NCBI RefSeq assembly: GCF_030272615.1
Contig: NC_081412.1
Span: forward strand, 41,378,291 to 41,442,290
Direction of reading: 5' to 3'
Length of the DNA: 64,000 nucleotides
Source of the DNA: Cryptomeria japonica
Lineage: Eukaryota > Streptophyta > Pinopsida > Cupressales > Cupressaceae
Below are positions 21,274 through 33,050 of this stretch, piece by piece; position 1 is the stretch's first letter; each line of letters opens with the position of its first letter. The notes below the pieces were generated by a model that was not told the origin of the DNA, ran no database searches, and saw only the letters and a list, made by a program, of their open reading frames with translations. The translations under genes were made by a program, and so were the position numbers.

Positions 21274-22302
21274 CTAAGATACCAAAGCCTTTTCATCGGT
21301 TAGATCTTCCTTCACAACAACAAAGACAAGTTCCTCATTGTCCTCTTCCTCAGATTTCTCATATGTCACTCCTTCATCAACTCCAACATAGCATTGTTTC
21401 TTCCCTTTTCCTTTATATTTCCTAAACTTCTCCTTTCTATCATTGTTAGGGAAATTTGCAGCAATATGTCCAATCTTATTGCAAGAGAAATACTTAAGAG
21501 GTAGTTTACCTTTATATTTACGAGTGCCTCTTGGAAGTCTCTTAGCCAGAAGAGCTTCAAACTCCATCAGATGATCTTCATCATCATTATCTCCTCTGCT
21601 ACCGCCATGACTAGATCTACAATCATAACTGTGACATACATCTTTCCCTTTTCTCACAGGTTTACCAGTTACAAATGCTTTAAAATCTGATTCGGATGAC
21701 TTAGAAATACTGTTATCAAAACTATTAATTCAAATGCAGTAAGTTTACCAATAAGTGAATCAACAGTGACCTTATCACTACTTACTGACCTTAACTCTTG
21801 AATAGCATAAATCCGATTGCATAGGCAGGTAAAAGATTTCTAAGCATCTTACTTACAATAGTGTCATCTTCAATCTTTCCTCCAACACTTTTAATACCAC
21901 TAACAACCTCTTTGATCCTTTGACCATACTAAGCTATATTCTCTCCTTCAACCATTCTCATTTCATCAAATTTACTTCTAAGACTCTCTTCCTTAGCTTT
22001 TTGAACATGTTTGTCACCACCGTAGATTAGTTCTTTTTTCTCCCAAACTTCAAATGCAGTTTCTAATCCATGTACATCAATGTATTCAGTATTAGGCAAT
22101 GCACTTACAATAGCTTCTAGTTCTTGATTGTTTTCTTGCTACTCCTTAATCTGATCTAGAGATAGAGGACTAGTAGGAGGTACATATTTAGTAGTACAAC
22201 ATCTTGCCAAAACTGAGAACCCATACCTTTGATATAAATCTTCATTTCGTCTTTCCATATTGTGTAGTTTTCCTTGGTAAACTTTGGACCCTCCTTCATC
22301 AT
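21274..22302 (-). pseudogene. copia gag
   Basis: It starts at ATG 22,302 in the same frame as the downstream pol pieces; FTKENYTIWKDEM is the usual copia Gag start. After ~45 codons the frame is lost and partly recovered in others (GGDKHVQKAKEESLRSKFDEM; GKIEDDTIVSKMLRNLLP), showing at least two indels. The CCHC knuckle at ~21,475 is damaged: first Cys is Tyr and last Cys is Phe (KYFSCNKIGHIAANFP). It ends at a TAG (21,274-21,276), probably from CAG, joining the protease frame. Confidence 0.85.
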
Positions 22303-22356
22303 CTTTCTCTGGATCTTTTCCTCAAGGCGTTAAGCTTCTGCACACAAATGACCAAT

Positions 22357-22368
22357 GATCTGATACCA
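22357..22368 (-). other. copia primer binding site (initiator Met-tRNA)
   Basis: TGGTATCAGATC on the minus strand, two bases inside the LTR, one mismatch from the standard TGGTATCAGAGC. Confidence 0.85.
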
Positions 22369-22370
22369 AT

Positions 22371-23822
22371 TGTTATTTGTGAGGATCCGGTAATTACTGA
22401 GAGTGGGGGTGAATCAGTAATTACAATAAATTTTAAAACTTCAACAATCACCAAAAACTTCTATCAAAATAACTCATAAAATAGTACCAGTGATAACTGA
22501 AATCATACTGATGATTAGATTGATCAAATTGTTCTTCTAAGTGTTCATCAACATGCATGTAATAGAAAGATATCAACTCAACACATAAGAAATCAATCAA
22601 CACATCAACACCAGGATTTTCATGTGGAAACCCAAATGAGAAAAACCATGGTGGGAATTGGTACCCTCAAGATTTTGCACTCTTTCAGAATGTGCCCTGT
22701 TAGGAGCCTAGCCTGGTTAGGAGCTTACAAATATGCCTAGTTAGGAGCAGAACATGTTAGGATTCCCCCTGTTAAGGGATTTACCTTAGCCCTGTTAGGA
22801 GCTTTACTCTATTAGGAGTAACCTTGTGAAAGGATTTAGAACCCAAGCTAATGAGTCACCTGGTGAAGGGATTTATACAATCAGGCCTATCGGGACCTAC
22901 CCGGTTAAGGGATTTTGAGTCTACTGCAACTATTAGGGAATAATACATATATGATCTGAAAATAACACTCTCTACTTTCTTGTACATATCCTTTTCTACT
23001 CCAATCTTATTCTCTCTTGTAGACACACACACTAGTTTGGCCACACACTCTTCTTTTGATCACCGACACAGTAAATCATCACAAAATTACCCTAAATAGA
23101 CTTTATAACTTAGTCAGTTACAAAACCCTAACCTCATACTAAGATTTACATCATAGATCATCATAGATCTTAAAAAATCATTACAGATCATCATATGGAA
23201 AATTACAAAAAATTACAAATCAATTATAGTCATTGAATGATCATAAATCATCATCGCACTTTGATCTGATAAGCAATCAAGCCCTTAAAATATTCTTCTA
23301 TGTTCTTCATTGTTTCCCAAGAGATTTCATCTTTAATTGCGCTAAAACAATATTTTAACACTTCATGCGGATTCAGCCACGTCATCACCATCTTACAAAC
23401 ACAATATAATACACCGCCGAACTCAAAATCATTACCAATTATAAGATTTGAATACCGGTTCTTAAACCCTACTAAAACCCTACAGAAAATAAATCAGTCA
23501 ATCACAAACATGACTTTCGGTAACCAAAACATGACGGGTTCTAGTCATAACTTCATTACAATGTTACAAACACATATTCCAAACCGCAACACCAAATTCC
23601 TCATCAATCTCTAGATCCAATTACTTAAGCATAATACAGTTTCACATTTACCGGTTAGAGTCCTATTTGCCAGTTAACTGCTAAATCCATTCCATAGCTT
23701 TTCGGTCAATCATAGACGACTTAGATAGAATGATAGAACAATGTAACCATAGTTGCCATCAATGACAACACAAACTAATCATCAAGTCATCAAAAAACAT
23801 ATTAACTATATCATCACCAACA
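22371..23822 (-). repeat. 5' LTR of copia element (outer boundary tentative)
   Basis: The inner end is fixed by the primer site (TGTTATTTGT at 22,371 on plus). The outer end is set at CACCAACA (23,822) because the minus strand then starts TGTTGGTGATG, giving TGTT/AACA termini. The partner LTR and duplication lie outside the window, so the outer boundary is a guess. Confidence 0.55.
22689..22960. repeat. TTAGGAGC / TTAAGGGATT word array in the copia LTR
   Basis: Imperfect copies of CCTGTTAGGAGC and GGTTAAGGGATTT recur about every 20-30 bp. No exact period. It lies within the LTR, so it is expected in the missing partner LTR too. Confidence 0.65.
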
Positions 23823-25689
23823 ATCCTTATACGAGTTCATCAATATCATCAACAATTATGCTAATATCCATTCACATTATCATTTATGTCAATATGCCAA
23901 TAGAAAATTGTAATTTTCCTTCCATGTAAGTGATAATTTTCTATTCTCAATTTACTAGAAACATTGTAGCACCACTATTGCTCCTAATATATTGATTTAG
24001 TAACAAATCCATGCATACTATTACAAAGAATATTGTATATGAGGATATTCCAATCCACGACAAATTGTTTGAGCTTTTATTTTTTTTAGATATTCCACTT
24101 TGATTTGTTGCAACATTAAGGAGATTTGCCCAATTTTGGCATTGCCCTTTGATTTTCTATTTATCCTCTATACTATTAAACCACTATATTAATTGTTTTT
24201 TTCTTGTTAGAACCTCATTCACAAAAATTAAGGATTTTCCTAGGTTCATTCAAATTTTGCAATAGCCTTCCTTTTATCTCAATTTGGACTTGTATTGTAC
24301 CCATCTACTACAAAATAACTTCCCCACCTTGAAAGCCTTCATAAGTGTATAGCCCTAGTGTTTTGGAATTTACTTGCACAATTGCATTAATTGTGAGTGC
24401 ATCCAAACCCCAAAACTCCACATCATTGTTCTCTAAAGTTTTAAAAAATATAAAGGGCATTTAGAACACAATACATTGCTTGCATGTATCCCTTTCATAG
24501 TTTGAAAATTTGCAAACACTTTTTCATAATGATATAACTCCATCCAAACCCCTAAACCTTATAACCAAATAAAAACCAATGTGTTTGGAATTTCCAACAA
24601 CTACTCACTTACATCTAGACCTAAATAATTTCCTAGCTACAAATTTATTAGATATTCTCTTATACTTCTAGAAATAAATATTTTTTAGATCACTTAATGC
24701 CATTTCTACTAAAGAAAATATCAATGTACAGAGGTTGTTATATGTTCCAAGCTCATAATTTTTTAAGCTCACTTCATGTCATCTCTATAAAAGAAAATAA
24801 GAATGTAATTCTTTTGTTATATCCTTCCAAGATCATCTAAGAGCTAGCCCAAATTTACTCCAATAGATTACAACAATGAACATGATGTTCATAAAATAGA
24901 ATTTTCTAGATTTGAGGGCTTCTAAATTCATACTTTTAGAATAAAAGAGATACCTAAGGAAGTATTGAATGATAGTATGTTTACCAGCCATATCAAGACC
25001 AATAAATGCTTGATAGTGACCAATCTCAAAAAATAGTTGACTAGTTCCAAAATGCAAATAAGTTCAAGAAAGACTCAACATATTTTGAAAAGGAGTTCAA
25101 CCTATTTAGAGATAGAACATAATGAGCAAAAAGAAACAAGGTTAGAGTTGAACCCATAAAGAATTAAAAGGTGAAAGGATCTCCTAAGTAGAATAAATCC
25201 CAAGCTTCCACCTCTAATATTATGTAGGAAATTTTGGACAAATTAAAAATTGTTGAAACTTTAGAACAAGAGCCTTCTCATGATGTTGAGAAGTTGCTAA
25301 GAAAGAATAATCCTAATATCAAAACCAAATTTTCTTCTAACCATAAAGAGAGTGAAGATGTTTAGTTCTGATTATCCCTCACAATCTCCTCATGAAAAAC
25401 TTTAATCTCCTCTTAAGAATCCCTCATTGGTATAAATATATCCTTCTCTTCCAAAGCTTCTTTCTTCTCTCACTAAACATCCATCCTCTAAAATTATCTT
25501 AAACATAAGAACTCTATCCCTCTTCCTCCTTGGATGTTTTCTTCATAATAATCACAAAGGCCCCCTTTAAAAAAATCACTCCAAAGGAGAAAATTGAATC
25601 TAAAGTTGCAACATAGGTAAATCTTCCACTCGATTGATTTGGTTTTATGGCTCAATCAAAATCTCACAAAAATAAACAAAGTCCTATAA
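23823..25689. other. AT-rich non-coding sequence, nothing recognised
   Basis: No domain-bearing frame, terminal repeats or structured array is visible. It is taken as old decayed or host intergenic DNA between the copia LTR and the first repeated block. Confidence 0.6.
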
Positions 25690-26679
25690 TGGTTGTTAAG
25701 GATTTACCAAAGTTAGCATCTCTCTTCACCCATGCACCTCTACCCAAGAGTGCAAAGGTGATATCCTCCATCACCATAGATGCTCAAAGTATGAGATGTG
25801 TAGAAATTGATAGTCCCTTATGTTATAAGGAAGGAGAAATAGAAGCATCTAACTACCAAGTTTGAAAGGTGGTAGCTGGAGAAAAAGAAAGAATTATTTT
25901 ATGAAATCAGCAATCCAAAGAATCCATATGGCTAATGAGTCCAAAGAATTAAAAAAGAGAAAGTGAATTAGCTCACATCCAATGCGCAATATCAAGATAG
26001 TTTGATTTAGTTTTCCATGCCAATGCTAAAGATATTCCACCTACTAGTGAGATGAATGGAAGTGTAAAGACAATAAGTCACAAACACATAAGTTACTTTC
26101 ATTAGGGTAAAATTTCACAAAGCACTTGTATAACTACACCATAAAATCTACAATGAGTCAAATTCTTCAATAGATCTACTAAAAGTGAAAGGTTGATGAT
26201 GTTTTCAAGGTGCTATATTAGAATCTACTTCAAATTGAGATGAAAAAAATAGATTGTGATGACTTGGTAGCATAGGGAATCTTTGGTATATTTGATCTTG
26301 GGTTACATATTGGATGACATGAGCTTTTTAAATTAAATACTTTTCTTAATATATTATTTATTATGGCCTCTCTATTGGATCTCATTTGATCTACTTGTGT
26401 GTTTCTAATTGCAACTTTTTGAAGTTATATAAAAACACTCAAGTAGATATTTTGTTTGTTTCCATCAACCTAGATAAATTGGACTTGGATACATGAAATT
26501 TTTAAACATTTTAGACACGAACTATTTTGTTGTGACATGATTCTTGTAGGTGGCTAGCCATGGATGGGGACTAAATTCAAAAAAATGAAGTTCTTTCAAA
26601 TCAAGAATCTATTTAGTATTTCAAAAATAGAAACTTAGTATTGTTTTCAAGAGATTTTATTAATTCAAATTTATTTACA
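25690..26679 (+). repeat. Block 1, left half, of the dispersed/tandem repeat family
   Basis: It is colinear with 38,460-39,430, 53,400-54,020 and 58,910-59,890 (shared landmarks: AAGTATGAGATGTGTA, CTACCAAGTTT, GATCTTG...TACATATTG). It stops at the left terminus of the 9-kb TIR element, and the homology resumes at 35,755 on its other side, so the element split one block. Confidence 0.8.
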
Positions 26680-27692
26680 GGGTATGTGTAGGATCATGGT
26701 GTGCCAAAACAAGCCCTTAAGTGGCAATGAAATTTTTGAAAATCAGAGTTATGCAACTTGACATGAAAATTTGAATAAGTTGTGAACATTATTTTTAAAA
26801 TATGTAAGAAGAGAATCTATAGAGAATTGAATTTAGTTTCTAAGCTACTAGTTGTTTTTTGAAAAAAAGAATCCTATTTGATGAAAATTTCAAATTTCAA
26901 TGCAGTGGTACTCAAATTTCAAGAAAAAGATAAGAAGTAGATGTATGTCTGACCACCCTATTCACAATCAAATCATAATATTTTTATATAATATTTATAA
27001 TATAAGTATTAGACTTATGTCTTGATGTGACACATATTTTTTTATAATTTTTTATAAAGTAAATAATTATTTATGAATTTTTTACTATAGCTTTTTAGAA
27101 ATTCAAAAAATCCTACATCTGACCACCTTAACTTGGTCAAAGCCTTGTGAATTTATTTTTTTTAATTTTTCCCTATAGTAGACGAATCATAGGATGTGAT
27201 GTATGTTTCAGATTCAAAAAATGTTATACCGTTTGAATGTTATGAGTGTTTTTCAATCAGTCTCTCAATCAAGACTATTGTCAGAATTTAATTAGAAAAT
27301 AAATAATAATTATTTATGAAAGTCGAAATAAGTCAAGCCTTATATTGTTGGAAAGCTGACAAAATCCTTAAAAAACCCTTTTCGTTTTGTCAATTTTGGC
27401 TACAAAAAAAGTTGTCAACCACTAGTGTAAAGTCTGGAAAATCAAGGAATACTAAAAAACACGTTTTTTCAGTTGACTTTCCAGGATGATCACTTCCAAG
27501 CCAAATCCCAAAGCATTCATTCCTGAGCCAAAATTTGAAATTTGAAAATTGTACAACAAAAATTGGATATTCAATTATATCGGATATCCGATTTTAATAA
27601 GTAAATTCACTAACTAAATTTGCACATAATTAATCTATTGTTTATTAATATATTACTATATAATATTTTAATATATTAATTTATAAATTAGG

Positions 27693-30600
27693 GGAGAGGG
27701 AGAGAGAGATTATGGGTCCTATGGTGTCCTAAGGGGTCATATTATGTCTTCCAACCCCTTAGGACACCATATAGCCCCTTAAGACACCAAATTGTGTTGT
27801 TATGAGTCATATTATATTCTAAGGGGTCATATTGTATCACCCCTTCAAGACACCATATGACCCCTTAGGACACAATATGACCCTTTACGACTCTCTATGG
27901 TGTCGTTAGGGGTCATATGGTGTTCTAAAGGGTCATATTGTGTCCTACGACCCCTTAGGACATGATATGACCCCTTAAGACACCGGATTGGGTCATTATG
28001 GGTCCTATGGTGTCCTAAGGGGTCATATTGTGTCCTACGACCCCTTAGGACACCATATGACCCCTTAAGACACCAAATTGTGTCGTTATGGGTCATATTA
28101 AGTCCTAAGGGGTCATGGGACACCATATGACCCCTAAGGACAACATACGACCCCTTATGACACCATTTTGGGTTGTTGTGGGTCCTATGGTGTCCTAAGG
28201 GGCCATATTGTGTCCTATAACCCCTTAGGAAACCATATGACCCCTTAAGACACAGAATTGTGTCGTTATGGGTCGTATGGTGTCATAAGGTCCCATGACC
28301 CCTAAAGACAACATACGACCCCTTATGACACCATATGATGTTGTTAGGGGTCATATTGTGTCTTACAAGGTCATATTGTGTCCTACAACCCCTTAGGACA
28401 CCATATGACCCCTTAAGACACCAAATTGTGTCGTTATGGGTCATATTGTGTCCTAACAGGTCATGGGATACCATATGACCCCTAAGGACAACATACGGCC
28501 CCTTATGACACCATATTGGGTCATTATGGGTCCTATGGTGTCCTAAGGGGTCATATTGTGTCCTACGACCCCTTAGGACACCATATGACCCCTTAAGAAA
28601 CCATATTGGGTTGTTATGGGTCCTATGGTGTCGTAAGGGGTCATATTGTGTCCTACGACCCCTTAGGACACCATATGACCCGTTAAGACACCAAATTGTG
28701 TCATTATGGGTCATATTTTATTCTAAGTGGTCATATTGTGTCATATGACCCCTTTAAGACACCTTATGACCCCTTAGGACACAATATGACCCTTTACAAC
28801 TCTATACAGTGTTGTTATGGGTCATATGACCCCTTATGAGACCATATGGTGTCGTTAGAGGTCCTATGGTGTCCTAAGGGGTCATATTGTGTCCTACGAC
28901 CCCTTAGGACACCATATGACCCCTTAAGACACCAAATTCTGTCTTTATGGGTCATATTGTATCCTAAGGGGTCATGGGACACCATATGACCACTAAGGAC
29001 AACATACGATCTCTTATGACACCATATTGGGTCATTATGGGTCTTATGGTGTCTATATGGGTCAGATTGTGTCCTACAACCCCTTAGGACACCATATGAC
29101 CCCTTAAGGCACCAAATTGTGTCGTTAGGGGTCATATGGTGTCCTAAGGGGTCGTAGGACACAATATGATCTCTAAGGACAACATACAACCTCTTATGAC
29201 ACCATATTGGGTTGTTATGGGTCCTTTGGTGTCGATAGAGGTCATATTGTGTCCTACAACCCCTTAGGACACCATATGACCACTTAAGACACCAAATTGT
29301 GTCTTTAGGGGTCATATGGTGTCCTAAGGGGTCGTAGGACACAATATGACCCCTAAGGACAATAAATGACCTCTTATAACACCAAATTGGATCATTATGG
29401 GTCCTATGGTATCCATAGGGGTCATATAGTGTCCTACGACCTCTTAGGACACCATATGACCCCTTAAGAGACCAAATTGTATCGTTAGGGGTCATATGGT
29501 GTCCTAAGGGGTCGTAGGACACAATACAACCCCTAAGGACAACATACGACCCCTAAGGACAACATACAACCCCTTATGACACCATATTGGGCTGTTATGG
29601 GTCCTACGGTCTCCTAAGGGGTCATATTGTGTCCTACGACCCCTTAGGACACCATATGACCGCTTAAGACACCAAATTGTAACGTTATGGGTCATATTGT
29701 GTCATAAGGGGTCATTAGACACCATATGATCCCTAAGGACAACATACGACCACTTATGACACCATATTAGGTCGTTATGGGTCCTATGGTGTCTATAGGG
29801 GTCATATTGTGTCCTACAACCCTTTAGGACACCATATGACCCCTTAAGACACCAAATTGTGTCATTAGGGGTCATATGGTGTCCTAAGGGGTCGTATGAA
29901 ACAATATGACCCCTAAGGACAACATATGACCTCTTATGAAATCATATTGGGTCGTTAAGGGTCCTATGGTGTCCATACGGGTCATATTGTGTCCTACGGC
30001 CCCTTTAAGACACTAAATGACCCCTTAAGACACCAAATTGTGTTGTTAGGGGTCATATGGTGTCCTAAGGGGTTGTAGGACACAATATAACCCCTAAGGA
30101 CAACATACGACCCCTTATGACACCATATTGGGTCGTTATGGGTCCTATGGTGTCCTAAGGGGTCATATTGTGTCCTACGACCCCTTAGGACACCATATGA
30201 CCCCTAATGACACAATTTGGTGTCTTAAGGGGTGATATGATGTCCTAAGGGGTCGTAGGACACAATATGACCCCTATGGACACCATAGGACCCATAACGG
30301 CCTAATATGGTGTCATAAGAGGTTGTATGTTGTCCTTAGGGGTCATATTGTGTCCTACAACCCCTTAGGACACCATATGACCCCTAACGACACAATTTGG
30401 TGTCTTAAGGGGTCATATGGTATCCATAGGGGTCATATTGTGTCCTACGACCCTTGAGGACACCATATGACCCCTTAATACACCAAATTGTGTCGTAATG
30501 GGTCATATGGTGTCCTAAGGGGTCGTAGGACACCATATGACCCCTAAGGACAACATACGACCCCTTATGACACCATAGGGTGTCATTAGGGGTCATATGG

Positions 30601-31473
30601 TGTCCTAAGGGGTCATATAGTGTCCTAAGGGGTCATATGGTGTCCTACAAGCCCTTAGGACACCATATGACCCCTTATGACACCATATTAGGTTTTTATG
30701 GGTCCTATGGTGTCCCAAGGGGTCATATTGTGTCCTACGACCCCGTAGGAAACCCTATGACCCCTAACGACACAATTTGGTGTCTTAAGGGGTCATATGG
30801 TGTCCTAAGGGGACATATTGTGTTCTACGACCCCTTAGGATACCATATGACCCCTTAAGACACCAAATTGTGTCATTATGGGTCATATGGTGTCTTAAGG
30901 GGTCATGGGACACCATATGATCCCTAAGAACAACATATGACCCCTTAGGACACCATATGGTGTTGTTAGGGGTCATGTGGTGTCCTAAGGGTCATATTGT
31001 GTCCTACGACCCCTTAGGACACCATATGACCCCTTATGACACTATATTGGGTCGTTATGGGTCCTATGGTGTCCTAAGGGGTCATATTGTGTCCTACAAC
31101 CCCTTAGGACACCATATGACCCCCAACGACACAATTTGGTATCTTAAGGGGTCATATGGTGTCCTAAGGGGTCATATTGTGGCCTACAACCCCTTAGGAC
31201 ACCATATGACCCCTTAAGATACTAAATTGTGTCATTATGTGTCATATGGTGTCCTAAGGGGTCATGGGACACCATATGACCCCTAAGGACAACATATGAC
31301 CCCTTATGATGCTATATTATGTTTTTAGGGGTCATATGGTGTTCTAAGGGGTCATATTGTGTCCTACGACCCCTTAGGACACCATATGACCCCTTAAGAC
31401 ACCAAAGTTTATCGTTAGGGGTCATATGGTGTCCTAATGGGTCATATTGTGTCTCTCTCCCTCTCTCTCTCTC
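27693..31473. repeat. Palindromic satellite array, 10/90/180-bp periods
   Basis: Built of 10-bp words such as CCTAAGGGGT, CATATGGTGT, CTTAGGACAC and CATATGACCC in alternating inverted order. One turn of the pattern is 90 bp, and 180 bp is visible as a higher-order unit because the chance translation repeats every 60 residues. Orientation switches near 30,205 and again later, so long inverted arms exist. GA-rich DNA flanks it on the left and CT-rich DNA on the right. Open frames on both strands here are by-products of the repeat. Confidence 0.9.
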
Positions 31474-31981
31474 TGATCTGAATTATTTTGTCAATTCAGA
31501 GGACAATACCCAAAGCAAAATTTGTGGTATTGTAAACACATAGCAAATCATATAAAATTTCATTTAATTGAAAATATGTAAGAACCCTACAATTCTTGGC
31601 AAACTTTGTGAAAGAGAGTTGTGTGCCCTTGAATCTATCCCATTTGGGCAAACTCTGTAAAAGAGAGTTGTATGCCTAGAATCTATCCAATTTGGGAAAA
31701 CTCTATAAAAGAGAGTTGTATGACTGGAATCTATCCAATTTGGGCAATCTTGTGAAGGAGTGTATGCCTATAACTCTGTAACTCTATAACTATCCAACTC
31801 CTTGCAATTAGATTTGAATTGGGCTTATTTATAAGCTTTCAAAGAAGCTGAACAACCACCACATTTATGTCCTCATTAGAAGTCAAAAAAACAATCCAGT
31901 ATTGAAAGGTTATTACATTTATATGAGGACAAAAATTAATTAAAGATTTAAATATTTAATACTCTGACTTATTTCTGATCA
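31474..31981 (-). repeat. TRIM LTR (3' LTR, left), 508 bp
   Basis: It carries three copies of a ~49-bp unit (CTATCCAATTTGGGCAA...GAGAGTTGTATG), one more than the other LTR, which accounts for the 49-bp length difference. Confidence 0.85.
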
Positions 31982-32285
31982 TTACTCGCTTCTTGAAAAT
32001 CAATGGGCCCCATTGCTCAATCATCTTCCAAATAAAATTCTGCCATGTAACTTGAAAGTGCTAGTGAGACTCTCGAGAGAATAATCGCTTCTTCCTAATC
32101 TACTGTAGCAGTAGGAGCCTGGTCAGCTTGAGGCGTAGCAACTACTGGTTCCTTGGTAGATGTTGCAGTAGCTTCCTCATTTCCTTCTGCTAAAGACGAA
32201 GACAAGGAAGGGTTTGGCGTAGTATGGGCAGAGGCTCATTGGCTGTAGATGCACTTGCAGCGATCGAAAATGGCTCTGATACCAC

Positions 32286-32744
32286 TGATCTAAATTATTT
32301 TTTCAATTCAGAGGACGATACCCAAAGCAGAATTTATGGTATTGTAAACACATAACAAATCATATAAAATTTCATTTCATTGAAAATATGTAAGAACCAT
32401 ACAATTTTTGGCAAACTCTGTGAAAGAGATTTGCGTGCCCTTGAATCTATCCCATTTGGGCAAACTCTGTAAAAGAGAGTTGTATGCCTGGAATCTATCC
32501 AATTTGGGCAATCTTGTGAAGGAGCGTATGCCTATAACTCTGTAACTCTATAACTCTCCAACTCCTTGCAATTGGATTCGAATTGGGCTATTTATAAGCT
32601 TTCAAAGAAGTTGAACAACCACCACAATTATGTCCTCATCGGAAGTCGAAAAGACAATCTAGTATTGAAAGGTTATTACATTTATATGAGGACAAAAATT
32701 AATTAAAGATTAAAGTATTTAATACTCTGACTTATTTCTGATCA
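32286..32744 (-). repeat. TRIM LTR (5' LTR, right), 459 bp
   Basis: It matches 31,474-31,981 apart from one missing 49-bp unit and scattered substitutions. The primer site lies just inside it. Confidence 0.85.
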
Positions 32745-32821
32745 CTCTCTGTCTCCCTCTCCCCACTCCCCCCTCTCTCCCCTAATCTCTCTCTTTCTCC
32801 CCCTCCTCTGATCTCTCTCTC

Positions 32822-32857
<36 letters not shown>

Positions 32858-32858
32858 A
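32745..32858. repeat. CT-rich microsatellite, split by the TRIM
   Basis: Imperfect (CT)n with C runs; its left part is 31,451-31,473. The mirror GA-rich stretch at 27,693-27,715 lies on the other side of the satellite array. Confidence 0.85.
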
Positions 32859-33050
32859 AATATGAGTAATAAAATCGGATATCGGATATCCGATTTCTGT
32901 CATTGCCATTAATGTGGCAACAGTTAAAAAAAAGGCGAGAATAGGAAAAAAATTTTGGACCACAAATTTATACATTAAAATAAGATATCCGATATAATCC
33001 GATATTCAATTTTTATACTTAAATTATTTTAAAATAACATTATATTATAT

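Larger units (their letters stand above)
1..23822 (-). mobile_element. Ty1/copia LTR retrotransposon, interrupted by two insertions, left end outside window
   Basis: Read on the minus strand the order is LTR (right), Met-tRNA primer site, gag, protease, integrase, reverse transcriptase, RNase H (left edge), which is the copia order. From 22,302 to 18,373 the recognisable pol pieces share one reading frame, broken only by stop codons, so decay is mostly point mutation. The RNase H end continues at 16,343-16,435 and 75-161, on the far sides of a solo LTR and of the Tat element, whose target-site duplications both lie in this coding region. The 3' LTR should lie left of base 1. The copia lineage (Tork- or SIRE-like) is not resolved by eye. 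Confidence 0.9.
31474..32744 (-). mobile_element. TRIM-type small LTR retrotransposon (1,271 bp)
   Basis: Two direct repeats, 31,474-31,981 and 32,286-32,744, start TGATCT and end TGATCA and flank ~304 bases with no coding capacity. A minus-strand TGGTATCAGAGCC (32,284-32,272) one base from the right LTR is the Met-tRNA primer site. Purine-rich minus-strand DNA next to the left LTR (31,982-31,995) is the likely polypurine tract. CTCTC flanks both sides. It must use enzymes of another element. Confidence 0.87.

Noticed and set aside
27845-31543. Many open frames on both strands with YGVLRG/YDPLGHH-type repeats
   Set aside because: They are translations of the palindromic satellite; the peptide period (30/60 residues) simply reflects the 90/180-bp DNA repeat, and both strands are equally open.
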